This document shows, one piece after another, positions 11,773 through 25,580 of a stretch of DNA of 64,000 nt; positions within the stretch are counted from its first letter, which is position 1, and every line of letters starts with the position of its first letter. This DNA is from Euptelea pleiosperma (Eukaryota; Streptophyta; Magnoliopsida; Ranunculales; Eupteleaceae), in NCBI GenBank assembly GCA_035048495.1, contig CM068543.1, positions 35,899,096 to 35,963,095 of the forward strand. Reading direction: 5' to 3'. A model generated the notes under the pieces. The model had not been told where the DNA came from. It searched no databases and was given only the letters and a program-made list of their open reading frames with translations. The position numbers and the translations under genes were made by a program.

Positions 11773-13653
11773 TAGTGCGAAATAAATGAGCTTAAAAGGG
11801 CTCTGCACATGCTGCACACTTTTTCAAATTAGCTCAGAGAAAACACCGTTCGTCAAATCATTGAATGGATGCAAAAACAGTTACATGCTAGCGAAGAGTT
11901 GGAAAGTTTTGGCAAGACTACAGACTGATAATCATGACCCAGAATAGTCAGACTCTGCGTGTGTGTGTGCTCAACATTCTTATCATCCGACAGTAAAGAT
12001 TTTCAGATCACCTCTAAGTTTTTATGCCTCGACCTCAAATCTCACATGTTTAGCACTCAGAATAGAATCACACAAGAAGGGTTTTCTTCTTTTCTCTCAA
12101 TTTATATGTGAGGAGATATATTTAATATAAAGAGGCAAAAGATCTCACATATGTTTTATTTGAAGGAAGGACATCTTTAACAGAAAAAGATCTCATGATT
12201 GGAATACCACTTCACTCGGGAACGTCAGATCAAACTCTATAGCTTCTCTTTCTCCAATCTCCACATTTTATGATCGTACTATCCTAGAATCAAGTAGGAC
12301 TTTCCTGGGTTGTAATGAGGCTTAGGTCAGGTGTAGAGAGATAAAGGAATACAGGATTTCAAAGATCTTGAGAGGATATTGCCATTTTCTTGAATTTTTC
12401 CTGCGGCGTAACACCATTATCTGGTTCTTTTTCCTTTTTTCGTATTTTTCTCTTTTTCTTGATATTTCTGAGACTGCTCAATTTCTTTTCAGCTCTTCTT
12501 CATACTTTCTTTCCATATTTTGTTTTTGGCTTGAACCACTTTCTTTTCCTTTTGATTCTTCTTCTTTACTTTTCTTTTTACGGTATACCCACATCAGTTA
12601 TTCTTTTGTCCATCTCAAAATAAGGGTAGACAGTCATGCTTCGTAGCTAGACTGGATTTTAGGTTGATGGGTTTACAAAGAAAAGGCTTTTATAGAATGG
12701 CTCAAGGGGTTTCTAGTGAAGTATAATTCAGGTTAGTAAAAAGGCTGAATGGTTCAGAAAAATGGCCTAAATCATTTTCTAGGGTTTGCACTATCATGTA
12801 TACTGTCTTGACTGGATATAGAGAAGGTTCTGTCGTAGTAATCCAATGTTGATGTCGTTCCGAGTTTTATGATCGAAGCAAAAGATAATGAGATCTCTCA
12901 ACGAATATTGCGGGCATGAAGAATAGTGAGTCATCTTGTGACTCAGAATTGTTGTATAACCCTCTGAATTGATTAAAGGCTCGAAAGCTCACTGGGTTAG
13001 GTCTCCACAATTATTCTCACAGGATCTCCAAAATTTCTAAACTTAGGGTGACTCTGATATTGATAGTGTACAATTGTGCCAAATCTGAGTTTTTCTGAGT
13101 TTTCAAACCTGCTGTAGTCACGCTTGACTTGACTCAACGCTAACAAAAATTGACATCCTCAATAATGACTTAACGGAGGTTTTCAGCTAATCAAAGTCAG
13201 GGTATTTGACACATTTTTGAAATTTTAGAAAACTTTTGGAGAACATCGGAAATCACCCCAAAAACAAAAAGTGTTCTTTTTTTTTTTTTTTTTTCAAAAT
13301 GAAGACATGAGTTTTGGTAAATACCCCACCCCCAACCAAAAATATAGCACCGTCCTCGGTGCTCATGACCGGGACATAAAATGATGAGAAATCAATGAAG
13401 ATGATGCAAAGGTTCAGGGAGGATGTTACCAAGTCGGCAGAAACTCGACAGTGTGTGAGACCTGATGATCGGAAGAATGAATGTACCTGCATTTTCAAAG
13501 ATATAACAGTAATAACAAATGCATGAGACTCATGTACTCTAGGAATACCGGAATTGCCTTTCCGAAAGCGCTAAGTTTTACGTCTTCAGCCAGACACAAC
13601 GGGGGTGACAGGCACCCCCAACAAAGTTGGAGCTCAGGAGACTGAGTGGATCA
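11773..13653 (-). other. 3' noncoding internal region of Athila-A
   Basis: About 1.9 kb between the pol stop and the hairpin next to the polypurine tract. It is A/T-rich with poly-T runs (13268-13294), and the corresponding region is recognisable in Athila-C, D and F. Classical Athila elements often carry an env-like gene here; I find no long ORF on the sense strand. A TGGTTGGGGGTGGGGTATTT-like G-rich block near 13320-13340 (minus strand) resembles a second purine tract. Confidence 0.75.
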
Positions 13654-16600
13654 TCAGTCGACATAGGCAGGATCGATGAGATCAATTTCAAAAGTCTGAA
13701 TGAACGACACATCAAGTTTATGGAATTGCTTAAGACGCTGGCCATTTACCTGGAATGAGGAGTGATCCTTGGGGTCCTCAATAGTGATTGCCCCAAAGGG
13801 TGTGACTGCGGTGACCATATAGGGACCGGTCCACCTAGATTTCAGTTTCCCAGGGAAGAGATGGAGACGAGAATTATAAAGAAGGACCTCTTTGACTGTC
13901 TTCTCCAAGATCTGCTTGATCTGACGATTAGAAACCTCCACTTGACCACTAGTCTGCGGATGATAAGCTAGGGCAACCTTGTGGGTTACCCCATACTTTT
14001 TCATTAATTTCTCGAATATCCTATTGCAGAAATGGGTGCCCCCATCACTAATGATGGCCTTAGGGGCACCGAATCGGGCGAAGATGAACTCCTTTAGGAA
14101 TTTGACCACTACTTTGTGGTCATTGGTCTTGGTGGGAATGGCTTCTATCCATTTGGATACATAGTCTACCGCAAGGAGAATGTACTCAAAACCATAGGAA
14201 ACGGGAAAGGGGCCCATGAAGTCGATGCCCCAGATGTCAAATATTTCATCGACCTGGATGGGAGTGAGGGGCATCATGTTCCTCTGGGAGATGCGGCCTA
14301 GATGCTGGCAATTAGGACAGGTTTTGCATAGATATGGGCATCTTTAAATAGTGTAGGCCAGTAGAATCCGCATTGCAGCACTTTTTCTGCAGTCTTCTTA
14401 GTGCTGAAATGACCACCACAAGGTTGGTCATGACATGAGGACAAGATATTGAGTTGGTCCAACTCAGGGACACAGAGACGAATGATCTGGTCAGGACAGT
14501 ATTTATACAAATAAGGGTCATCCCAAGAGTAATACTTAACTCTTGCTAGGAATTGGCTTTTGTCCTGTTTTGACCAGTGTGAAGGCATTTCTTCGGTGAC
14601 AAGGTAGTTGACAATGTCAGCATACCATGGATGAACGGAGATAGCGAACAGTTGTTCGTCTGGAAAGGTTTCAGGGATGGGCTGGGTGTCGAAGGATGAC
14701 TCTAAAGTCAGTCTAGACAAGTGATCAGCCACTACATTCTCAGTTCCTTTCTTATCCTTAATCTCGAGGTCGAATTCCTGCAGTAAGAGAATCCATCGGA
14801 TTAATCGAGGCTTGGTTTCCTTTTTCGACATAAGATAACGAAGGGCTGCATGATCAGTGTACACGACACCTTAGTGGCTAAGAGGTACTGACGGAATTTA
14901 TCAAGGGCGAAGACTACCGCCAGGAGTTCTTTCTCAGTGGTGGAGTAATTCATTTGGGCAGAGTTAAGAGTTTTGCTCGCGTAGTAGATCACGTGTGACC
15001 TTTTGTCAACTCTCTGCCCTAGAACGGCTCCTAAAGCGTAGTCAGAAGCATCGCACATTACCTCAAAAGGTAGAGTCCAGTCCGGGGGACGGATAATGGG
15101 CGCAGTAGTGAGCTCAGATTTGAGGCGCTCGAATGCCTTGACACAGTCAGCATTAAAGTCGAAAGGACTATCTATAGCCAGGAGATGAGACAGTGGTCGA
15201 GTGATTTGAGAGAAGTCCTTGATGAATCGCCTATAGAATCCCCCGTGTCCCAAAAAGGACCGGATGTCACGCATAGACTTAGGAGTAGGCAAGGTCGAGA
15301 TGATATCGATTTTAGCTTTGTTGACCTCAATGCCCTGATGGGAAATGACATGTCCCAGAACAATGCCCTTCGTCACCATGAAGTGGCATTTCTCCCAATT
15401 GAGGACAAGTTGCTTGTCCTGACAGCGTTGAAGTACAAGCCCTAGATGGTTCAGACAGTCATCAAAGGATGACCCAAAAACTGAGAAGTCGTCCATAAAG
15501 ACTTCGAGGAATTTTTCCACCATGTCAGAGAAAATGCTCATCATACACCTTTGAAAGGTCGCGGGTGCATTGCAGAGGCCAAAGGGCATGCGCTTGTAGG
15601 CAAAAGTGCCAAAGGGACAGGTGAAAGTTGTCTTCTCGTGATCCTCAGGGGCGATGGGTATTTGATTATACCCTGAGTAACCATCGAGGAAGCAGTAATA
15701 GGAGTGACCTGCTAGTCTCTCCAACATTTGGTCGATGAAGGGTAAAGGAAAGTGGTCCTTCCTAGTGTTGGTGTTGAGTCGTTGGTAATCGATGCAGACT
15801 CTCCACCCTTTCTTCAGGCGCTGGGTTACTATTTCCTTATTCTCATTTTCCACAACTGTGAATCCTACCTTTTTAGGGACGACATGAATAGGACTCACCC
15901 ATTTGCTATCGGAGATGGGATAAATGATACCCGCATCTAACAGTTTAAGGACCTCATCCCGGACTACATCCTTCAAGACGGGGTTCAACCTCCTCTGGTG
16001 TTCTCGAGAGGTTTTGGATTCATCCTCGAGATAGATGTGATGTTGGCATACCAAGGGGTGTATGCCACGAATATCATCTATAGTCCAACCTATCGCAGAT
16101 TTGTGCTCGTTGAGCAGCTCGAGAAGTTTCTTACGTTCACTCTCAGACAAAGCGGAAGCAATAATGACAGGGTAGGTGTCCTTAGGACCAAGATAGGCAT
16201 AGGAAAGATCTGTGGGAAGAGGCTTAAGCTCCAATATTGGAGCAGATGAAGTAGAAATAGGTGTCACAGAAGACACGGATTGAAGAGGTTTGACTTCAGT
16301 AGGTAAAGGAATGATGGGTTCTCTGGCCATGGTTATCAGAGGCTCGAACTCGATGAGAGGAGCGGGGATCTCTATCAGTGGAGCAGTCTCCAAAAGATCA
16401 TTGAGATCAGAAATAGCTGACTCTGTTGCAAAGTTAGCTCCAAAGTGTTCTAGACACTGCTTAAGAATATCTTCGGTGGAGTCTGGGATTAGACTCTCAA
16501 CGGCACACATTTCATCGGTCACTTCGCGATCGGCATCTTGTTGCATTAAACGAAAGATGTTGACCTCAGCTTTGAGGTTACCGAAAGCAATGGACATGTT

Positions 16601-19101
16601 TCCGTCCCGGCACCCGATGTGTGCGTTTGCGGTGGCAAGGAATGGACGGCCTAAGATGACCGGAATGTGGTTATCCTAATACGGCTCGGTGTCTAGAATG
16701 ATAAAGTCCACAGGATAATAAAAGTCAACGACTTTTACTAGGACATCTTCAATGATTCCTCTTGGAATCTTGATGGACTGATCAGCCAATTTCAGGGTGA
16801 CATTGGTAGGCTTCATATCTTTCAGTCCTAACTGTTGATATACCGAGAATGGTATGAGGTTAACGCTAGCCCCTAAATCTAGCAAGGCAGTGCAGCTAAA
16901 GTTGTCTCCAATGTCGCATTGGACAGTTGGGCTACCTGGATCCTTGTGTTTGATCACACTGTTGCGTTGAATGAACGCGGTAGCTTTTTCGGCCAAGAAG
17001 GCAGCTTTGGGTACATGCGTACGCCGCTTAACTGTGCACAAGTCCTTGAGGAATTTGGCATAGGAAGGGATTTGCTTGATAGCAGAAAGGAATGGGATAT
17101 TGATATGGACGTCTTTAAAGACGTCTAAGATCTCTGAGAATTGCTGATCCCGCTTATTTTGGACAAGTCTGTCCGGGAAGGGAGGCTTTACTCGACAAAT
17201 GGATTTGTCTTTAGCCTTCGATTTCTGCACAGGGATATCAGATGTTGGTGCAGAGGTGGAATAGGCAGAGGTAGGATTGGTACTAGTTTCCTCTCTACGA
17301 GTGATGGGTGCTGGAGATGGTACCGGTGGTGGTTGGACTCCCATGTCCACAGTTTTTCCAGATCGTAGGGTGGTTACAGCTTGCACCTCCCCTTGACAGT
17401 TCTCATTCTGGCTTTGAGATTGGGATCCAATCTCATATACTGCCCCTTTGGCATTTCCTTTAGGGTTGGCAATGGGTTGGCTAGGAAAGATCCCCTTAGC
17501 TTTCTCAGCTTCTAAGTTACCTAGACGTTGCTCTAGACGAAGCATGGATTGCTGTTGCTGTTGCTCTAGGCGTTGCATAGATTGAGTAATGAGTTGAGCT
17601 AGATGGTCCTCAATACCAGGTTTGGATACTGACTGTTGGGGGGCAGCTAATGGGAGCTGAGGAACCAATTCACGACTCGAGCTCATCGGGGCATTATAGT
17701 TATAGGTGGGAGAATTAGTTGGGACAATCTGTTGGTTCTGAAAGTTCTGGGGAACTCTTTGCTGATTCTGAAATGTGCTCGGTTGTCTAGAGTATTGACC
17801 CTGTTGGAACTGCTGGTTCTGAGTAGATGGGTACTGACTCTGCTGGTACTGACCCTGATTGAATTGCCTAGTGGGTTGATTGAACCCAGGGGGATACATG
17901 CCCTGAGGTTGACGTGGAGGTTGAGCTTGCGGTTGAGTAGACTGAGGTCTCCAAGAGAAGTTAGGGTGATTTCTCGTGTCAGGATGATAAGATTGACTAT
18001 ACGAGTTCTGAGTGGGTGGTTTGTATGTGCTAAAAGCACAAACTTCTTCCTGAAGAGGATTAGACCATCCTTCATTCAAAGGACAATGCTCAGTAGTATG
18101 GGAGGTTTGCAGACAAAGGGTGCAGGATTCCATAGGGTTCTCGTGTCCCACATGCATGACTGGGGTGGATGGTTGAGTAGGCTTTTGTACTGACACAAGC
18201 CAGTGCCGAGACTAACTTGCTCAACTCTTGAATGACAGATCGAAGCTCCGTATCAGCTGTAGCATCATGTCCCTTGGTTGTCCTTTGGACCGAAGTGGTT
18301 CGACTAAACTCTGAGTCAGTCGTCCAATGTTGAGAGTTTTCTCCTAACTCTCCCAAGAATTTGTATGCATCGGTCAGAGTTTGGTGCAGGAATTTTCCTT
18401 GACACATTGACTCTACCATGGTCCGGGACTCATCAGTAAGTCCCTTGTAGAAGACATGGACAAGATTGCCCTTGTCGATACTATGGTGGGGACACTTAGT
18501 CAGGTAGTCTTGGAATCTATCCCATGCTTCAAAAAATTTCTCATCGGACTTCTGTCTAAAGTCCTGAATGAGTTGCTTCATTTGGTTGGTCCGAGTCATG
18601 GGGTAGAATTTAGACATGAATTTTCCCACCAACTCTTTCCAACTGCTGATTGAATCAGCGGGTAAGGAGTAGAGCCAATCTAAGGCTCGGTCTTTGAGCG
18701 AGAATGGGAAAACTCGCAGACGGACATTGTCATCATCAAGGTTCTGATTCTTGAAAAGTAGGATGACATGTTGGAATTCCCGAATATGGGAATATGGGTC
18801 TTCTCTTGGGAGACCACGAAAGGTTGGCAGCATTTGGATCGTCTGTGGCCTGATCTCGAACTGTACCGCCGTAGTAGGTGGGAGAAATAATGCAAGTGGG
18901 TGGATTCGCAGAGATAGGGGCGAACGTCTCGATAAGAGGTCGTTCGACTGCCATGACTACAAAGGTAGTAGTACTGGGGGAGGTGGGTGGGGAAAGAGAT
19001 GGGGAAGAATTCAGTAGAGGATCCACTGTAGGTATGTGATTCTCAGATCGAACCAAGCGTTTGTTCGGTCGATTCCAAATGGGCATACGCGAATGAGGCA
19101 A
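13654..19101 (-). pseudogene. Athila gag-pol of Athila-A, multiply broken
   Basis: It is collinear with the intact polyprotein at 55407-60842: gag ([18 protein letters not shown]), zinc knuckle CTLCLQTSHTTEHC, protease [23 protein letters not shown], RNase [12 protein letters not shown] and integrase. It keeps the true C-terminal integrase region including RWTGPYMV and ends DLIDPAYVD. Lesions against the intact copy: frameshifts near 18886, 18198, 14862 and 14330, an in-frame TAG at 16676-16678 just after the protease, and a deletion of about 326 bp near 13893 that removes integrase sequence between QILEKTV and EVLLYNSRL. The deletion leaves the frame open. The long piece 14801-16597 still spans the whole RT. 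The product would not be a working polyprotein. Confidence 0.93.
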
Positions 19102-20782
19102 GCTCTATACTTGGCAAAAAGTTGCCAGAGATGAACACTATCCTAAATGATGCACACTAAGCACAGATAATCCTATTGTAAGCAATCAGGATATATTTTA
19201 GGAATTATCTTTGTTAGTTTTGGGGCTAGAGTAGATTATGACAGTGGGCGGACCACTGGTTTATCTTTTAACCGCCGGACTAACTATTTTGCACTCAGAG
19301 GTTCTCACCAGGCTACACTCTTCAGAGCGAATCCTTTAGTACTAGCTCTAGTTAACAACAAGGCAATCCGAAGCCTAGACAGACGTGCGGCACAATGGCT
19401 GACTTAAGTACGTCCCAGACTAACCGGATTGGTCAAGTGGATAAGAAGAGTGTTCCCTCGGGTTAAGCTAGGGTTGATGCGTGTTCCTAGTCCACACGCA
19501 ACTAACCGCCGAATAGTCCAAGATGCCACGTCGAGCTCAGTGTACTTGAGTAGCAGGGACTTATGGGTGTGTTAGACAACAGGGACCCGCGCTCGTGGTC
19601 TTATTTCGATTGGATGTTAAGCGGGTTCGCTTTGTGTGGATTTTTCCTCGAACACCGGGCTAATTGGCTCTACTTCTTGATTCTTTTTAATTAAATGGAG
19701 CCTTGGGATCAAATCAGTTGGAATGATGAGGTGGGTGATGAAATCCCACCAGTTTCAATTTGGAGCTGGGTCTGCTCTCTTAGAGTTGATTGATTAACGG
19801 CCACGCCACGCAAGTCGAAGAATATGTATGCTAAAGCAAATAGACAAGCGGCAATGATTCACCCAATAAGCTCTGTATCGCACTCAAGGCGAGGATAGAG
19901 ACTTACCTCCCGTGGGCCACGCCACAGGGTCGCCTCCGTGGGTTAGAGAGGGGTATCCTAATGGGCTTGGGCCCGACTCCACCTCTTTGAGCTTTCGCTC
20001 CCTACCCACACTGAATCGTGTTCCTGCAGAAATAGTTAGATCGCATGGTCTAGGTATTTGGGATTCTATTTGGAAGATCCTTGCCTTTTTAGGGTTCACT
20101 GAACAAGCACTGGATTTAGGCAAGTTTTTGAATTAATTTCCAAATTCGAGATGGGTTAAAATTTAGGAATTCCCAGATTGGAAAATATCGAGATTGGAAA
20201 GTTTCCCGAACTGTGGAGATCTTCCAAGAAAGATTTGATTGCGAGATCCCTTATAATTTTGGGAAATTTCCCAAAATTGAAATTCTGCTAGATTTGGGGT
20301 GTTTCCTTTTGCAGACTTTTCCAAATTTGGAAGATTTCTAAAGATAGAAATTCTTCTAAAGAGGAAACTTCTAAGAGGGGAAACCCTAATTAAGCAGAGT
20401 TTCAAGATTTTGGAATCTTTCCAAAAATCGCAAATCCTTGATTGGTGATTTCTAAAAATCTACAGAATATAAAATCCTAATTTTTTTGAATTTTGATTTT
20501 ATTATTTTTTTGGTATTTTCCACTTAATCTAGGGTTTCTAAAAAACCCTAGAACAAGATCTAGCAGTTATATGGAAAGCAGTAAAATTCCTAAAGTATTA
20601 CAAATTGCACTCGGCCTTCCGAGGCATTAAAAATAGTAATTTAAAAACTGCTAAAAATCAACAAAAACAAAAAAATAGAAAGTTTCCCGAAAAGGACGGG
20701 CTGGCCAAATTGAGCAGCTTTTCGCTTCAACAACTTTCCAATTCCGTCTTTACGTCCTTTTTCTCACTCCCGAACACCCGAG
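19102..20782 (-). other. 5' leader of Athila-A
   Basis: About 1.7 kb between primer site and gag start. It is nearly identical to the leaders of Athila-B (60843-62526) and Athila-C (31663-33376), more so than the coding regions of Athila-C. It contains several short upstream ORFs and many AGGGTTT/AAACCCT words, and it probably carries packaging signals (inference). Confidence 0.8.
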
Positions 20783-20796
20783 CGGCAGCGGCGCCA
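20783..20796 (-). other. Primer-binding site of Athila-A (tRNA-Asp type)
   Basis: The minus strand reads TGGCGCCGCTGCCG two bases after the LTR end. The complement of the plant tRNA-Asp(GUC) 3' end is TGGCGCCGTTGCCG, so 13 of 14 bases match. Athila elements are known to use tRNA-Asp. Confidence 0.88.
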
Positions 20797-21971
20797 TTTG
20801 AAAGTAGGTTTTTTCAGTCGTTGAGAGAACAACCCTAACTTCAACACATTTTTTTAATTATCCGAGATTTCCAACCTGTAAAATAGGATATTTGCACAGT
20901 GGCTCGTATCGGATATCGTCCGCACTCGGGGTCAGGGCAAATAAAGAACAAATTAACGAAAATCTGCTAAAAATGATGGAAGGATGAGAATGGTGAAAAT
21001 CGAGATTAAAATAAGCTTTTTGTGATTTTTAGAGAAAGAATCTTCACAATTTAACTAAAACAAGAATGAAAGCATAACAATAGAAATCAACTCATTTCAA
21101 AGACTACGAAAATAGGAATAATTGCATTGATCAAATTGTCATTACATTGAAATAAAACATGCATACTTCAACTTAATCTAGAAATTAGGAAAATATAAAG
21201 AGAGAGAGATAAACGTAGAGAGAGAAAGCGGAAGCAGAATAAATTTAGATAGAGAAAATGAAATAGAAGATAGGTAGAGAGAGAAGAAGAGAGAGTTAGA
21301 GAGAAAAAATAAGAATGGATAGTGAAAACTTGGAGACTCTAGAGAGAGAAACAAGAGAATGAGAGAGAGATAGAGAGAGAAAGTAACCTTAGGACATACC
21401 GGGGTGGTCGAAATGTGATCGGCCAATTGGATCAGCCAATGATGCATGAGGTTTGGCTCGGATGATCAGCTGTTGAAGAGATTGGTAATGAGAAAGTTGA
21501 TCGGAGAAATGTTGCATTCACGCTACACGGCTTGATCGTGGGTTGCATGCGATCACGAAATAGTGGCTGTCCAAGGAAGGTTGGAGAAGTCCATGGATCC
21601 TGGAGTAAATCAAGGTGTTCCACATGGAGGTTGATGGCATGCATGGACTGGGGGGGCGTAGGTGAAGCACGTGGCTGCAAGGAGGGTTGAGGCGGTATAG
21701 CAGTCCACTGTGTGGACTGTTGTAGGTGGTGACGTGGAAGGATGGAAGACCACACGGTGGTTGTGGTTCAAAGGGATGGAAGCACCACCTGCTGTACCGC
21801 TTGCCCAGTGCAAAGGTAAAAAAAAGAGACCCTGGTCCGTGAGGGAGGGTGCTGTAAGATGCACCAGTCAAGGGAGAACGGTGGTGATGGAAGGCGGAGC
21901 AAGGAAGGAGGTGCTTGGTGGTGCTGCAACAGGCGGTATTGCAGTCCACGATGGTGTCGAACCTATAGCAG

Positions 21972-22024
21972 AGAAGAAGAAGAAGAAGAAGAAGAAGAAG
22001 AAGAAGAAGAAGAAGAAGAAGAAA
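21972..22024. repeat. (GAA)n microsatellite
   Basis: About 17 GAA units within the Athila-A 5' LTR; the 3' LTR has about 8 at the same place. Glu/Lys- and Ser-rich reading frames across it are artefacts. Confidence 0.95.
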
Positions 22025-22236
22025 GGAAGCAGAAGAGAAAGAAGAAGAAGAGAAGCAGAGGGGAAGAAGAATGGCCGGAAGTTGCAGGTTCATCGGAATC
22101 CAAACCTTTTGCTCCGTTGGAGATAATAGAGACGGTGCTAGGCGGTGCAATGAATGAGAGGGTTGCTGTTGTGCGACGTGGAGGAGGAGTGGAGCAGGTA
22201 CAGGAGCTCACAGAGGCGGAGAGATAGTGCAAGCGG

Positions 22237-22261
22237 CCGGAGTTGCAGGCTGCAACTCCGG
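22237..22261. repeat. LTR palindrome, Athila-A 5' LTR
   Basis: Same CCGGAGTTGCA/TGCAACTCCGG palindrome as in the 3' LTR, same position relative to the TATA-like motif. Confidence 0.9.
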
Positions 22262-24719
22262 CGAAGATGGAGGAGGAAGAAGAAGAAGAAGATGGAAGAA
22301 GAAGAGGAAAACGGCCAAACAAGAAGGGAAAAAGGCGCACGAGGGCTTGGGGGAGAGAATGGAATAGATTGGAAGGGGATTAGGGTTCAAACGAACCCTT
22401 CTCCCTCCTCTTATAAAGCTCCCTATTTCCTTTAATCGAAATAGGGTATTTTTGAAATAAAAAAAATATTTTTTTTTTTTTTTTTTTTAAGTAAAAATCT
22501 ACTTTCCTATGGGGAATCTCCCCAATTAGTGGACCCCTCATTTTTTTGAAATTTAATTAAAATTCTTTGAAAATTCACGGGGTACACTAACTGGTCGGAC
22601 AGTAGGTCGATGATGATGGGCCCGGCTACTGGCCCACATGGATTTATGATGTCTATTGTCTCACAAGATGATGTGACAGACGGTCTGATGGCGATCGGAT
22701 GGATGGTGACTTGATTGGGACCCAGATTGGTAGATCGACGGATCTAGAGAGATCCAACGGTCCGATTGAAGATCCAATGGTCCGATGGAAGATCCAACGG
22801 TCAGAAAGCTAAGGGAGATGAGATAGAGCCGAAGGGTAGCAGTTCTAGGGTTAGGTCAGTAGATTCGAGGATCGAGAGATGAAGAGAGAGAGAGAATAAG
22901 AAGAGATGAGAGAGAAAGTATCAAAAAAATAGAGAAAAGTATTGGCAGAGGGCCTGGAACCCTGGTCTTCACTGTGACCATCCTCACGCTTCTCCAGTAG
23001 AGTAGACTATCATTCCTTGCTGACTCATGTGGCTTTAAACGCTTTGGTCCGTCTCTTGGTCATTGGCTCTCCTACTCTCTTCGTTCTTTGGGCTGGCTTT
23101 TTGGTCATCTTATTCAGCCCATATTTGGCCCATATCTTCTAGTCATAGCATGTGGGCTCTTTAAGCTTTGATAATGGGCTTTCCTGATCGATGTGGGCTC
23201 GCAAGTCTCGAGAATTGTCCCATCGGGGTTTCCTGCGACAGAAAAAGTGCGTAATGAGACTCTATCAGAATGACTTCATGTCTAGACTTCCGAAAATGTG
23301 TTTAATGCATGCAAATATACCATTTTGTCCAGAAAAGTGTGTTCTACGCAACAAAAGAGACTCTTACGTAGAAAAGTAGATAAATAGAGTATTTTAACAT
23401 AGGAGAATGCAATAACGCTAAAAGGATAATTGCTTAAAATAAGCACTTTTGAGCGAATATCAATGTGTATTTCATTTGGTTTCATTTTGACAACTTTAAA
23501 AAGCTCCTATTTTTGAAACTCGCTCTTTAGGGCTAAATTCTAGCTAAAAATAATAGACCATAACTTGCAGGAGACTTTTTCTTTCCCCGGCTAACATTCC
23601 AAAACTTTTATAAAAAAATTATTTTGTGGGCCCGAGACACCAAAAATATTTCTATTTTATCCTTAGCAACTTACTTGTGAAATTTGGAACCTTTCTTGAG
23701 ACATGAAAACTCTAGTAGGAGATTTCGGGAGATTTTGACAAAAATAGTATTTTCGTAATTTTTGAACTTTCCTACCATTCTTATATTTTTTTAAATAATA
23801 TTTAATTATATTTTATTTATTTAATAGGTGTGTGGGACCCGCGAATCACTTTCGGGTCATTCCAATATCATTTGACACTTTTCTAGGGTTTTGAACATTT
23901 TTATGATTTATATGTGTGACATGTGTCAATACCTTATTGTATGAACTTTTAAATTATATAATATAGTCTAATTGAATTAATGAATGATTATTTGTGTTAT
24001 GATTATTGGGTGGGCCCGTATGGCCAATCTAGAGACCTTTTGGGCTTAATAATATTCTTAAATAAAGCCTAGTTGATATATATGGGCCTTGGGCCTATTT
24101 CTAACCCATTAGTAGTATAAAATATAAGTTTTAGAGGGCAGAAAAAGTCAACCCTAGGAGAGTTACGAAAATCACTTAACCCTAATCGTTATGAGACCTA
24201 TTCCTTCATTACCTTCTATTTTATTTAAGCTATCTTCCTCTATTATTCTCTACACTTAATCTTTAACCTAAAACTCAAGCCTTCATCTACACTCTTCCAC
24301 CATTAACACCACATTTTCTTCTCCAATCATCACCAAACCCTAGGATAGTGTTCATCTCTCTTCTCTCATAAACATATATCACTTTGGAAGCAAAAGATCA
24401 ACAAAGGAGGGACTTTTCAAGCGATTCAAGAATTCTCCATTAAAGTTCAAGAAACTTTGAAGTAAGTGTGTTTGATCCATCATATACTTATTTTTCTTCA
24501 AGATTTTATTTCTCTTTCATTAGATAATGGTTGATACTCATTATAAATTAATTTCAATAATATTTGCTTTATTCTTATTGGGTTGATCTTTATTTTGGGC
24601 CACCATGATGGGTTTGGCCATGGTTTCTTTTACACCTATAATATATGACTATGTTCTTTATCATTTTCATTGTATTTTTATAACTTAAATATTTTAATAA
24701 TTATTTTTTCTAAATACCA

Positions 24720-25580
24720 CTATGAATCTATTTTCCAAAACCGTTTAATTTGTATTTTTTTTATTTATATTTATTTAATTATAATTTTTTTAATTTATTT
24801 GACTTTACAAAATAACCCAGAATTTTAGATTTTACATAGTCCAGTTCACTTGGGATTTTGATCTATATTTTTAATCTAAATATTTTTCTAATTATTTTTC
24901 ATAGATACCTCTATAAATCTAGTTTCTAGAACCTTTGAGTTTGTATTTTTCTGATTTGTATTGATTAAGTTATGATTTTTAAAACATGTTGAACTTTTCT
25001 GTAAAACCCAGAATTTTAAATTTTATACGGTCCACTTCACTTGAGATTTCGATCCATATTTTTAACTTAAATATTTTTCTAATTATTTTTCATAAATACC
25101 TATATCAATTTAGTTTTTAGAACCTTTGAGTTTGTATTTTTCTGATTTGTATTGGTTAAGTTATGATTTTTCAAATGTGCTAGACTTTTCTGTAAAACCC
25201 AGAATTTTAGATTCTGTCTAGCCCATTTCATTAAGGGTTTCGACCCATATTTTGAATCTGAATATTTCTCTATTTATTTTTCATAAATATGTCTATAAAT
25301 CTAGTTTCTATAACATTTGAGTTTGTATTTTTCTAATTTGTATTGATTAAGTTATGATTTTTCAAATGTGTGGGACTTTTCTGTAAAACCCAGAATTTTA
25401 GATTCTGTCCGGTCCACTTAATTAAGGGTTTCGACCTATATTTTGAATCTGAATATTTTTCTATTTCTTTTTCCTAAAAATCTCTGTGAATCTAGTTTTT
25501 AAATCCATTGAGTGTATATTTTTCTAATTAATATTTATTTAGTTATGATCTTTACAAAATAGTACATTTTTTTGTAAAAA
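24720..25580. repeat. Degenerate ~190-bp tandem repeat inside the X solo LTR
   Basis: The phrase AACCCAGAATTTTA recurs near 24813, 25015, 25196 and 25387, each followed by a GTTTGTATTTTTCT...TTAAGTTATGATTTTT segment. The period is about 180-200 bp, with four to five diverged copies. A/T-rich, no ORF. Confidence 0.8.

Larger units (their letters stand above)
9273..23462 (-). mobile_element. Complete Athila-like Ty3/gypsy element (Athila-A)
   Basis: A 14.2-kb element in minus orientation with both LTRs, primer site, leader, gag-pol remnants, 3' region and polypurine tract. Both outer edges carry the 5-bp duplication ATGTG (9268-9272 and 23463-23467). The LTRs are very similar: I count about five substitutions in the first 400 bp from the outer left edge. 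It is therefore relatively young, although its gag-pol is broken by at least four frameshifts, a stop and a deletion. It sits inside the X solo LTR, so it is younger than that LTR. No env-like ORF is present. Confidence 0.95.
20799..23462 (-). repeat. 5' LTR of Athila-A
   Basis: 2664 bp from TGATATTCGC (23462, minus strand) to CTTTCA (20799). A TTTATAA core-promoter-like motif lies at 22411-22417. Downstream of it come the palindrome at 22237-22261, a long GAA run at 21972-22024, a GTATGT donor-like site at 21399 and a CT-rich tract (GA-rich on plus). Only here, not in the 3' LTR, is the U3 block at 22460-22650 intact. Confidence 0.94.

Noticed and set aside
11773..13653. env-like gene expected after Athila pol
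   Set aside because: No long sense-strand ORF and no membrane-type segment were found here or in the matching regions of Athila-C and F.
14801..16597. 598-codon ORF taken as a separate gene
   Set aside because: It is the RT-containing piece of the broken Athila-A gag-pol, bounded by a premature stop and a frameshift, starting at an internal Met.
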